From Argyresthia goedartella (lineage: Eukaryota; Arthropoda; Insecta; Lepidoptera; Argyresthiidae): 64,000 nt of DNA. The position numbers were made by a program, and so were the translations under genes. Shown in pieces: positions 18,376 through 27,445 of this stretch (position 1 is the first letter of the stretch; the number at the start of each line of letters is the position of its first letter). Under the pieces are notes generated by a model that had not been told where the DNA came from, did no database searches, and saw only the letters and a program-made list of their open reading frames with translations. The stretch covers positions 4,104,501 to 4,168,500 of the forward strand of contig OX463820.1 of the NCBI GenBank assembly GCA_949825045.1, written 5' to 3'.

Positions 18376-20175
18376 TTGGTTCCCATCGTCCACAGAAGCG
18401 AGCTCCCGATGTCGCGCCAAGTACCAGCCCTATGCTCCTATATCTACTCGGTACTCCTAGCGACTGAAAGCTGTTCCAAGCGAGTAGGCGCTCCCAATTA
18501 TGCGGGCTCCGTGGAGGGTGGGAAATCGAGTAGACGAATCTCTATACATTTGGCCATGGATCGTGTCAGGTCAAAAAACCCATCTGGAACGCTTCCAGCG
18601 GTGAAAACCGCAAGCGTCTCCAAACAGGTGCGAGAATCTGCCTCGGCAGATCCTCAAGCCTCAACTGGGCGCACTGCCACCATCAGTGACCTACCGGTGC
18701 AAACCGGTAGTGATTCCACTGTGGAGGTTAGCTGCAAAAAGCCCGAAAGTGAGTCGAGAGGCAGGGCCACGGGGCAACCCGGTGCGCGGAGCCATTCGAC
18801 AAACATCGCCGAGCATTTCGCCAGCGCCTGGACGACGGTTGGTCGAAAGGGTAAACCACCCAAGCAATCTTTGCAAGGGAAGGGCCCATCGACTAAACGT
18901 CCAGATACGGTGCAAACCGGACCAGGGCGTAAGGCAAATCGTCGGTGGAAGAAAAAACAGCGTTTGGCTGCCACATCGGCCGCTGCCGGCGTAGATGGGG
19001 TTCCATCTGCCACGGTGACGACCGATGGCGGTCCCGCTGTTAATACAGCTGGAGCTGCGGGTAAGGTGACCGGCTCCCGTGGTGTCAAAGGGGCAACCCT
19101 AGACTCAAACGGGGCTAAACCTACCGTAGCGTTCTCTGGTGGTCCAACTTCTAACAAGAAGTTGAAATCTGCCAAGAGATCCGGCAAAAACGAGCGCGCA
19201 GCTGCTAAGAGGGCTCGACTAGAGGATAGTATTTCTCCTCGAGTGGAGCCTAAAAAGCAGTGCACGGAAGCGCGCAGAGCTGGGGTCACCTATGCTCAGA
19301 AGGTGAAATCTGACCAGTACATCGCCGTAACTGACGTCGCTACTGGTCATATTTCACAGGATCTGTCAACGCTCATCCTCAACGAGATTGATGACAAAAT
19401 CTTGAGGGAAGCGTTGGCGGATCCGAGCAAGGAAAACCCCAAATTCGGTGGCAAGCCTCGTTACGAGGACGGCCACCTTAAACTGTTCGTGGAGGACGAG
19501 TACTCCCTGAACTGGCTGCGGGAGTGTGTCTCCGGTGTGTCTACACCATCCAACGTACAGTTGGTGGTGAAACGCCAATCGGAGATGGTCCGCGGGGTTC
19601 GATGTGGGGTGCTCATACCCAACGAACGAGGCAAGTGGAAGTCTGCGCCCGACGTCGGCGTAGTCCTCCACTTTATGAACAAGTGGGCACAGGTTGACCG
19701 ATGGCTCCTCCAGAAAGTGGATGAGCAGCAGGACAACCTGTTTCTCATCACAGACGTCCCTGAAGATGTGGTGCCGACCCTGCTGGGAAGGGGCAGACAG
19801 CTCCTTTTTGGTAGTGGTTCGGTCTACCTCAAATTTCAGGGACCCGGTGGGAAATTTGTGAAGGATCCACCGGTGGTAGCGCAGACCAGCTCTAAGCTGG
19901 TCATCACTGGGGTTTCTTCAAGAACAGCCAAGCCCCAGAGTTCCACTCCAGAGCGGCAGCAAACAGGCCCCGATGCAGTCGGGGAAAATTCTGCTGCTCA
20001 ACCGCAGGACGAGCACGCGCACTGGGAGGCCATGCTGCTTGGTGTAGGCGATGAGCCAGAACCAGCAGTGGTGCCCTCTGAGGGCGAGGAGCTGTCCATG
20101 CGGCTGGAGGAGGAACTCGTCTTGGAGGTGGAGGAGGGGTTGACCAAAAATGGCGTCCCTCTCCCGCGATTGTAA
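18376..20175 (+). CDS. LOA-like LINE ORF1 protein
   Basis: 599 residues if the first ATG is used; a second ATG at 18556 (MDRVRSKNPSG) is an alternative start. The N-terminal 300 residues are low-complexity, basic and rich in Ser/Thr/Gly/Lys (KANRRWKKKQR, KKLKSAKRSGKNERAAAKRA), suited to RNA binding and nuclear entry. From about residue 310 a folded domain follows (YIAVTDVATGHISQDLS, FVEDEYSLNWLRECV, RGVRCGVLIPNERGKW) that resembles the DUF4780-type domain seen in ORF1 of related elements. I see no CCHC knuckle. The acidic C-terminus overlaps the ORF2 start by 26 nt in another frame, implying reinitiation or frameshifting for ORF2. Confidence 0.85.
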   Translation: MVPIVHRSELPMSRQVPALCSYIYSVLLATESCSKRVGAPNYAGSVEGGKSSRRISIHLAMDRVRSKNPSGTLPAVKTASVSKQVRESASADPQASTGRTATISDLPVQTGSDSTVEVSCKKPESESRGRATGQPGARSHSTNIAEHFASAWTTVGRKGKPPKQSLQGKGPSTKRPDTVQTGPGRKANRRWKKKQRLAATSAAAGVDGVPSATVTTDGGPAVNTAGAAGKVTGSRGVKGATLDSNGAKPTVAFSGGPTSNKKLKSAKRSGKNERAAAKRARLEDSISPRVEPKKQCTEARRAGVTYAQKVKSDQYIAVTDVATGHISQDLSTLILNEIDDKILREALADPSKENPKFGGKPRYEDGHLKLFVEDEYSLNWLRECVSGVSTPSNVQLVVKRQSEMVRGVRCGVLIPNERGKWKSAPDVGVVLHFMNKWAQVDRWLLQKVDEQQDNLFLITDVPEDVVPTLLGRGRQLLFGSGSVYLKFQGPGGKFVKDPPVVAQTSSKLVITGVSSRTAKPQSSTPERQQTGPDAVGENSAAQPQDEHAHWEAMLLGVGDEPEPAVVPSEGEELSMRLEEELVLEVEEGLTKNGVPLPRL

Positions 20176-23100
20176 AATCCTCCAAGCCAACCTCCAACAC
20201 AGCCAAACTGCAACGGCCCAGTTAAGACGCTGGTTGGGGGCAAACAGCACTGCCGTGGCTCTGATCCAGGAGCCGTGGATCAACCGCGGTAGCATTCGAG
20301 GGCTCGCCAATTTGAGAGGTAAGCTTTTCGGTACAACTGATCACGATAACCCTAGAACGTGCATCATAACTACTAACAACATCCCAGCACAGCCATTAAC
20401 AGAGTTCTGTTCCAGGGACCTGTGTGCCATAAGGCTGCAACTGCCCGACACAGCTAGGTGCCGCGAGCTCGTGGTGGCCTCCGCCTACATGCCTGCGGAG
20501 GACAACCCGCCTCCACACGACCTGTGCCGGCTGGTGGACCACTGCGAGAAGTCGGGCCTCCAGCTCATCGTTGGGGCCGACTCGAACGCGCATCACCCAC
20601 TGTGGGGCATGCCAGATATGAACAGCAGAGGTAAGACACTTGTTGAATACCTATTTACTACAAACCTCAATGTGCTTAACATAGGTTCTGAACCAACTTT
20701 TGTTACCAAGCGGAGCAGAACTATCGTTGATATTACCCTGGCAACGGCGGACATATCCGACGACGTTGGGGGCTGGCATGTGTCCAACGAGGCGTCATGC
20801 TCTGATCATCGATGGATACGCTTCGAGATCAACGCAGCGTTCTCCCCAACTGTCCCTAAGAGAAACCCACGCAAGACTGACAGAACCAGGTACAGAGCTA
20901 TCCTAGGTGAAAGACTTGCTTGGGCTGAGACTCTACCAGATCCGGAGGGACCCGAACAAATCGAACAACAGGTAACAGATTTTACAAATACTTCAATAGA
21001 CTGCTACCATTCAACTTGCCCGCTTAGCACACCAGCGCCTACCAACATCAAGGGGCAGCCTTGGTGGGGTCCTGATCTAGATAGGATGCGTGCTAAGATC
21101 AGAAGACTGCTAAACAGGGCGATGAACACCAGTGCTGATGAGGATTGGGACAACTATAAAGATGCCAAATCCAAGTACAAGAAACGACTACGGTTCAAAA
21201 GCAGCAACTCATGGAGGAAATTCTGCAGCGACATTGAAACCGTTGATCAAGCAAATCGGGTAAGGCAAATACTAGCTCAACAAGGCAACTCCAGGCTAGG
21301 GTCGCTTAAAAAACCCGATGGAACATATACCTCTTCCACCACAGAAACACACAGTCTCTTGTTGGAAACTCACTTTCCCGGAAGTAGAACTATTCAAGAG
21401 ATTGTGTGGCCGGAAGAGGTTCACCATGAAGCTGTCGACCACTTAGACATAACTAATAATATTATCACTGCTGACAAGGTAAGATGGGCCATTAATAGCT
21501 TTAAACCTTTTAAATCAGCAGGACCAGATGGAATCTTCCCAGCACTTCTACAGTGGGGTGGGGAACCCGTCATCAATATAATGGTCCGAATCATGAAAGC
21601 ATGTCTTAGATTCGGATACGTTCCCAAAAGGTGGAGAGTAGTAAACGTAATTTTCATACCGAAGCCAGGAAGGAGCGACTACACTAACGCTAAATCTTTC
21701 AGGCCGATTAGTCTCACCTCGTTCTTGCTTAAAACTCTCGAACGTTTGTGCGAGAGACACCTGAGAGATGGAGCGTTAAAACATATACCCTTACACAAGA
21801 ATCAGCATGCATATAGTTTGGGTAAGTCTACTGAATCGGCTCTCCATGCAGTTGTATCCACAATTGAAGAGGCGATTCAAAACAAATGCATCTGTCTTGG
21901 AACTTTTATTGATATAGAAGGTGCCTTTGACAAGACGCAGTATAGCAGTATAAGTGCATCTCTAACAAGGCATGGGGTGTCAACAGCTGTAAACAACTGG
22001 GTCACAAACATGCTTAACAAACGTATCGTGCGTCTAGCTGGAGAGTCCCTATCGGCGGAGGTAGTGCGGGGATGCCCGCAGGGAGGAGTGCTCTCCCCGC
22101 TTCTGTGGAATCTGGTCATTAACGACCTGATTACCAAGCTTAACGCTAATGGATACTACACCGTAGGATACGCCGACGATTTGGTAATCCTCATCACAGG
22201 TAAATTTGCGAGCACAGTATGCAACCTTAAACAAACAGCTCTTCGCATCGTGGAGCGCTGGTGTTTAGAATATGACCTGGCGGTTAACCCAACAAAAACG
22301 GTAATGGTCATGTTCACTAACAATAGGGCTCTTGGTAGGTATACCCTACCTAAGCTCTTTGGAACGGAACTCCAGCTAGCAACTGAGGTGAAGTACCTGG
22401 GCATAACCTTGGACAGCAAGCTCAACTGGAGTAGCCACATCGACAACAAACTAAAGAAGGCGAGTATTGCTTTCTGGCAGTGTCGGAGAATGGTGGGGAA
22501 AAAGTGGGGACTTTCTCCCAACATCATTCTTTGGCTGTACGTAACGGTGATCCGTCCTCTTGTCTGCTACGGAGCTGTGGTGTGGTGGACCAGGACCAAA
22601 CTAGCCATAATGGTAAGCAAACTCCAAAGCTTCCAAAGGCTGGCCTGCATGGCTATCACAGGTAGTATGAGAACTACTCCAACAGCAGCAATGGAGGCCA
22701 TGCTGTGTCTTCCGCCACTCCAGCTATATATTAAGCAGGAGGCCGCGTCATCTGCGGTGAGACTCAACACCTTAGGACTTTGGAGGAAAAACAGGACCTC
22801 ACACACCGCCATCCTAGGGGAAGTTTACAAAAAATTTCCCATCTCTATGGCTTGCAGTGACAGAATCCCTAAACAATTTGTTTTTGATAAAAAATACAAT
22901 ATACAGTTACATGAAGACCATCGGGTTGAGGGGCTCGACGTTAAAGAGCTCAGAATTTTTACCGATGGTTCAAAAACTGAAGCAGGCACTGGTTCAGGCA
23001 CCTTCTCGGAGGACCTAAACATCAAGATAGCCATTCCACTGGGTGCCCATAATACTGTCTTTCAAGCTGAATGCATGGGCATCATCTCGGCCGCTAATGC

Positions 23101-23776
23101 CATAGCATCGAGAAAGGTAAGAGATTCCTCCATTCGAATCCTCTCGGATAGCATGGCCGTCCTACAAGCCCTAAATAGCAACACTATTAACTCAGGGCTA
23201 ATCTACGAGTGTCACAAACGACTAATGGAGGTATGTCAACACAACCGCGTAATCCTTCAATGGATAAAAGGACTCAGCGGATCAAGAGGTAACGATGCAG
23301 CGGATGAGTTGGCGCGTAAAGGATCTAGCTTGACAGCGTATGGTCCCGAACCTATCATCCCTCTTCCCTTCAAGATGGTACGCTCATTTCTGAGAGAGTC
23401 GACCAGGAATGATCATGCCACTCTTTGGACAAACCATGAGGAGTGCAGGCAGACTAAGCTGGCCTTGCCGTCCCCTAGCGCTAGGCTGGCTAAGACCTTG
23501 CTTCGACTTAGTAGGCCGCGCATGCGACTGGTAACTGCAGCACTTACTGGCCATGGTTTCTTTAATAAACATCTATATGTCCTAGGTGTTACCGACAGCC
23601 CCCTTTGCAGAGCCTGCTTGGAGGCAGAAGAAACGGCTGCTCACGTCCTCATGGAGTGCACAGGAGTAGCGGACTACAGGGCTAAACACCTCGGTCAATC
23701 GAGGGACCTTCCAGGGATAGTCGGTAACGTAAAGGGCCTACTGGCGTTCCTGGAGGAGTTGGGTTGGCTCGAATGA
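20150..23776 (+). CDS. LOA-like LINE ORF2: APE endonuclease, RT, RNase H
   Basis: 1208 residues. Apurinic-type endonuclease at about 1-230: ILQANLQHSQTATAQL, IQEPW, GADSNAHHPLWG, and SDHRW at the end. Reverse transcriptase at about 440-720: SAGPDGIFP, RPISLTSFLLKTLER, GTFIDIEGAFD, GCPQGGVLSPLLWNLVIND and catalytic GYADDLVIL. RNase H at about 935-1075: IFTDGSKTEAG, FQAECMGI, ILSDSMAVLQAL, GNDAADELARKG, so the acidic residues D-E-D-D are all present. The C-terminal knuckle is CRACLEAEETAAHVLMEC. The enzyme nicks target DNA and reverse-transcribes its own RNA on the primed site. No stop or frameshift interrupts it. Confidence 0.93.
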   Translation: MASLSRDCKILQANLQHSQTATAQLRRWLGANSTAVALIQEPWINRGSIRGLANLRGKLFGTTDHDNPRTCIITTNNIPAQPLTEFCSRDLCAIRLQLPDTARCRELVVASAYMPAEDNPPPHDLCRLVDHCEKSGLQLIVGADSNAHHPLWGMPDMNSRGKTLVEYLFTTNLNVLNIGSEPTFVTKRSRTIVDITLATADISDDVGGWHVSNEASCSDHRWIRFEINAAFSPTVPKRNPRKTDRTRYRAILGERLAWAETLPDPEGPEQIEQQVTDFTNTSIDCYHSTCPLSTPAPTNIKGQPWWGPDLDRMRAKIRRLLNRAMNTSADEDWDNYKDAKSKYKKRLRFKSSNSWRKFCSDIETVDQANRVRQILAQQGNSRLGSLKKPDGTYTSSTTETHSLLLETHFPGSRTIQEIVWPEEVHHEAVDHLDITNNIITADKVRWAINSFKPFKSAGPDGIFPALLQWGGEPVINIMVRIMKACLRFGYVPKRWRVVNVIFIPKPGRSDYTNAKSFRPISLTSFLLKTLERLCERHLRDGALKHIPLHKNQHAYSLGKSTESALHAVVSTIEEAIQNKCICLGTFIDIEGAFDKTQYSSISASLTRHGVSTAVNNWVTNMLNKRIVRLAGESLSAEVVRGCPQGGVLSPLLWNLVINDLITKLNANGYYTVGYADDLVILITGKFASTVCNLKQTALRIVERWCLEYDLAVNPTKTVMVMFTNNRALGRYTLPKLFGTELQLATEVKYLGITLDSKLNWSSHIDNKLKKASIAFWQCRRMVGKKWGLSPNIILWLYVTVIRPLVCYGAVVWWTRTKLAIMVSKLQSFQRLACMAITGSMRTTPTAAMEAMLCLPPLQLYIKQEAASSAVRLNTLGLWRKNRTSHTAILGEVYKKFPISMACSDRIPKQFVFDKKYNIQLHEDHRVEGLDVKELRIFTDGSKTEAGTGSGTFSEDLNIKIAIPLGAHNTVFQAECMGIISAANAIASRKVRDSSIRILSDSMAVLQALNSNTINSGLIYECHKRLMEVCQHNRVILQWIKGLSGSRGNDAADELARKGSSLTAYGPEPIIPLPFKMVRSFLRESTRNDHATLWTNHEECRQTKLALPSPSARLAKTLLRLSRPRMRLVTAALTGHGFFNKHLYVLGVTDSPLCRACLEAEETAAHVLMECTGVADYRAKHLGQSRDLPGIVGNVKGLLAFLEELGWLE

Positions 23777-23879
23777 TGTCGCATTCCCACCCACACGCAA
23801 AATAGGCGCTTTCGTCGTCGAGTTGCGGAAACCAGCCCGTCTTACAATTGACAATTGAATTGACATTGATCGATCGAGG

Positions 23880-24286
23880 GCGGACGGTTGTCCAATGGCT
23901 GCTCAAGCTTCCGCCTCTGCGATAATAATAATCGCAGTTCACGTCATTACGTTCGGTTCAGATTTCTTAGTTGTAATCTGAACGAAAGTACTAAATGTCA
24001 CTTTTTTTTGCTTCAAACACCTTTAATGCTAAGTGATAAGATATGTCGTCGGTCTTTAACTATTCACAAGTTAATTTGACGTCATTAAAACTACTAGAAA
24101 TATTTACAAATATGTTTTTTGTGTGAAAGCTTAATAAATCAAGATTGGCAAATAATTGATATGAAATGACCTTTGTAATTTTTGATGAGGCCTTTGTTTC
24201 CTTACTCAAACACCGATCGTTGCACGAACAATTTTCGCATCAATATCAGCCACTGATTAGGTTTATCAATGCTTTATTTATTATTT
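23880..24286. other. Flank of the LOA element, nothing recognised
   Basis: Sequence resuming after the 3' target duplication. It includes a small AATAATAATAATCG hairpin near 23920. No gene seen. Confidence 0.35.
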
Positions 24287-24545
24287 TATTATTACAAGCC
24301 GTTTACGTCCCACTGCTGGGCGAAGGCCTCTCTCCTCTTCTTCCACTCCTGGCGGTCTTTAGCGGTCACCCACCAGTTTTTGTCCCAGATACCCAATTCG
24401 TCACTCCACCTTTTCCTGGGTCGGCCACGCTTGCACCGGGAGCCCATTCCGTGGCTCTTTTGGCCCATCGGTCCGGTTGCATCCGAGCAACGTGGCCGGC
24501 CCAGTCCCACTTCAATTGGGCCGCCTTCTGAGCTACATCTATTAT
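24287..24545 (-). pseudogene. RTE-type LINE C-terminal fragment
   Basis: The minus strand reads WDWAGHVARM and RWAKRATEW in one frame and KRGRPRKRWSDEL with DRQEWKKRREAFAQQWD in another. This is the conserved tail of RTE-clade ORFs with a frameshift in between. It is homologous to 1-300 and 4270-4548. Confidence 0.75.
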
Positions 24546-24792
24546 TTTGGTTTTTCAAATCAAATCAAATCAAAAATCATTTATTTCCATAGGATGTTGT
24601 TACATCACTTAGATCCGTCATTACATTTTTTTGGGTGAGTTCACTAACACAATGGCGGAATCTGTGGAGAAGAGCTCACCGAAGAAACTCCACAGTCGTC
24701 GCATCTTTTGCGTTTCCTTTTTTAAATAAAATATTGTCAAATTACAAAATGAATGCTAATTATATATCGAAACAGCCTGTTACTCAAACAAT
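24546..24792. other. LINE 3' tail region
   Basis: CAAAT repeats at about 24555-24575 and the sequence up to 24792 look like 3' tails of retroposons. The part nearest 24792 is the 3' UTR of the minus-strand Jockey LINE. Confidence 0.4.
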
Positions 24793-25763
24793 CTATTCCC
24801 ATCGACATCTGTCCTCTAAGTAATGAGATATCCTATAGTAACCTTTTTTATACAATTTCTGTTTTATTATTATTTTAAACTTGTCTAAAGGTAAGTTTTT
24901 AATATCAGTAGGGACCTTATTGTAATAGCGTATACAATTGCCTTTAAAAGAATTACTAATTTTATGTAGTCGGCTTACATAAGCAACCAACTTGTCTTTA
25001 TTTCTAGTATTAAAATTGTGTATATCACTGTACTTCTGAAAATTAGTTATATTTCTTTTTACATACACAAGATTGTCATAGATATATTGAGACACAAATG
25101 TCAGAATATTGATTTCTTTAAACTTTTCCCTCAGTGACACTCTAGGCCCTAATCTATAAATTGCACGAACAGCCCGTTTCTGCAGAATAAATATACTATT
25201 AGCATTCGCAGCGTGACCCCACGATAAAATACCATAGGTCATTAGACTATGAAAGTAACTAAAGTAGACTAGTCTAGCGGTGTCTACGTCGGTAAGAGCT
25301 CTAATTTTTTTAACTGCGAACGCTGCCGAACTCAGTCTGTTCGACAATTAATTTATATGAGGATCCCATTGTAGTTTGGCGTCTAAAGTAATGCCCAAAA
25401 AGACAGTCGACTGCACAATGTCCAATCTCTGTCCTTTTATAAATATGTCTGTAGTTACCGGGTTCACATTGGGTAACACGAATTTAATACATTTAGTTTT
25501 CTTTTCATTAAGCAATAAATTGTTAACAGTAAACCAGTTCACTATACTAGAGATAGCATTGTTTACCTCGTCATAATTTGATTGCTGTCTTTTAACTTTA
25601 AATATCAAAGAAGTATCATCGGCAAACAATACTAACCCATGTTTTGCTTTAACAAGGTAAGGTAAATCATTAATATATACTAAAAACAAGAAAGGACCAA
25701 GAATTGAACCTTGCGGTACGCCCATACTTATTGAAGACCTAGGTGATCTTTTCCCATTAACAC
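24793..25763 (-). pseudogene. Jockey-type LINE, RT palm to C-terminus
   Basis: Two in-frame segments (25763-25348 and 25347-24793) are separated by a premature TAA in WDPHIN*LSNRLSS. Motifs: SMGVPQGSILGPFLFLVYIN, catalytic LFADDTSLIF, STVFLGITLDAKLQW, then LVYFSYFHSLMTYGILSWGH and ILQKRAVRAIYRLG. FADDTS is typical of the Jockey group. The 5' portion stops abruptly at a maT fragment (25764). The linker and first RT blocks of a similar LINE lie at 30663-31262, beyond the gypsy. Inactive. Confidence 0.85.
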
Positions 25764-26232
25764 TGACTCCAAATCAGGATGAGGCTTTGAGCAGGCCTTT
25801 TCCTCCAAGTGTTGCCATATCTTGTAATCTAACGGACTCAAATCTGGACTGGAGGAGGGCCAGTCTTCGTGCCGGATGAAGGCGATTTCACGCGCCGCCA
25901 GCCAGTCTTGTGTGCTTTTTGCTCTATGAGCTGGCGCAGAATCTTGTTGGAATACCCAGTGCCTGTTATTAAACATGGTATGAGATACAGGTTCCACAAG
26001 GTTCTTGAGGACTGTATTTTGATACACAACTGCATTCGTTTTTACGCCTTTCTCACAAAAATGTACCTCAGTTAAGCCCCAATAAGAGACTCCCAACCAA
26101 ACCATGAGCGAGGATGGAAAATGACCTCGTTGGACACGCGGAATACGGTTGCTCGCTTCTTCACTGCTGTGTGCGTACACCTTATTATTTTGTTTATTGT
26201 AGCTCTCTTCCACGGTGAAAATTTTTTCATCC
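25764..26232 (-). pseudogene. maT transposase fragment, copy 2
   Basis: Encodes MEESYNKQNNKVYAHSSEEA, SYWGLTEVHFCEKGVKTNAV, FQQDSAPAHRAKSTQDWLAA and SSSPDLSPLDYKIW, nearly identical to the element at 12514-13820. It lacks both terminal inverted repeats: it is cut by the Jockey LINE on one side and by the gypsy LTR on the other. The reading frame is better preserved than in copy 1 across the region around the first catalytic block. Confidence 0.85.
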
Positions 26233-26241
26233 GAAAAAAGA

Positions 26242-26444
26242 TATGGGGTGCTTGTGTATACTTTAGGTGAAATGAAAGTACAAGCACATTGATTTAAATA
26301 GATTCGTTTTTATGTTTTCTTTCAAGTCAATTTTACAGAATCTATCTTAGCGAGAGATCACAGACCAGCAAAATACCATAGACCAAAACGAGACCACAGA
26401 TAACCATGACAGCTCTAGATTGCGCACACGAGCAAGACGCCACA
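26242..26444 (-). repeat. 3' LTR of the CsRn1-type gypsy
   Basis: On the minus strand it starts TGTGGCGTCTTGCTCG right after the polypurine tract AGGGGGGTGA and ends ACAAGCACCCCATAT. The terminal 110 bp are shared with 30552-30662. Confidence 0.75.
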
Positions 26445-26475
26445 TCACCCCCCTAGGGAGTAAGAAAGGCCATCT

Positions 26476-27445
26476 TCATAGGTATCTTCTATTGAAATGT
26501 ACTCGTCGGCCAGATCTGGTGGTATATGGAGGTTCGGATGAGTTCTGGTGTGGTTCTGGAGCTGGTTCTGCCGGTGGGCGCGGCGTTTCTGCGGCCTTCT
26601 CGGGTACTGGCCTCGGGTAGCAGCTTTCGGTGGGCTGTGTGTCCACATGCGCTGGCTTGACTCGATCCACACTCACTGTTGACTCTCTATCGCCGATTAA
26701 GATCTTGACGGTCTTGCTCCCTCTTGAGACGATCTTATAGGGGCCAGTGTATTGTGGCCTCATGGCAGTCCTCACAGTGTCGTCACGGAGGAACACGTGG
26801 GATGCCGTCGCTAGGTCCTTGAAGATGAAGGGCCTGTGTTTATCGTGACGAGATCCCGGTGTAGGCCGTACCTCAGCCATCTTGCGGCGAAGTTGGACGA
26901 CGAAATCTGTAGCGTCTGCGTTGATCAAGTCATCTGCTGGTGGTGGTGTGACGAGTTCGCCAGGGAGACGTAGAGGCTCTCCATATACCATTTCAGCTGC
27001 AGATGTTCCGATGTCTTCTTTAAGGGAACTGCGAATGCCAAGCAGGACCAATGGCAGGGCCTTGAGCCATGTCTCATTTGTATGGCACATCAAAGTCGCT
27101 TTGAGTTGCCGGTGTAGTCGTTCTACTATTCCATTTGCTTGCGGATGGTAACTTGTAGTTCTTATTCGCTGAGTGGCACATTGTTGCATCAAGCCTCTGA
27201 AAAGAGATGACTCAAATTGACGGCCTTGGTCTGTAGAGATAGTTGATGGCACTCCGAATCGGGATACCCAGCCCGTAATGAATGTATCGGCTACTTCTTC
27301 TGCAGTAATGCCGATCATTGGCCAAGCTTCAGGCCATCTTGTGAATCTGTCAACAGCAGTGAGACAGTATCGATATTGGTTGCAAGTAGGAAGAGGACCT
27401 TTTGGATTATATCCAGATGCACGTTCTTGAATCTGCCAGATGGGT
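26476..27445 (-). pseudogene. Gypsy integrase core and C-terminus (CsRn1-type)
   Basis: Reads [48 protein letters not shown], then a C-terminal QYTGPYKIVSRGSKTVKIL block and a proline-rich tail. The second Asp (STDQG) and the Glu (NGIVERLH) of the integrase D,D,E triad are present. A one-base deletion near 27420, within the first block after HLDII, moves this segment out of frame with the upstream polyprotein, so no full integrase can be made. Integrase would join the cDNA to host DNA. Confidence 0.85.

Larger units (their letters stand above)
17868..23866 (+). mobile_element. Full-length LOA-like LINE with 13-bp TSD
   Basis: A 6.0-kb non-LTR retrotransposon flanked by perfect duplications TGATCGATCGAGG (17855-17867 and 23867-23879). 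It has a 5' UTR of about 0.5 kb, ORF1 (18376-20175), an overlapping ORF2 (20150-23776) and a short 3' UTR ending in ACAATTGACAATTGAATTG-type short repeats, not poly(A). Both ORFs are uninterrupted and every catalytic motif I can check is intact, so this copy is recent and potentially competent. The LOA clade is inferred from the start of the endonuclease, the presence of RNase H and the non-poly(A) tail. Confidence 0.9.

Noticed and set aside
18654..19289. 211-codon open frame on the minus strand
   Set aside because: It is antisense to the LOA ORF1, with composition that mirrors the sense gene and no domain.
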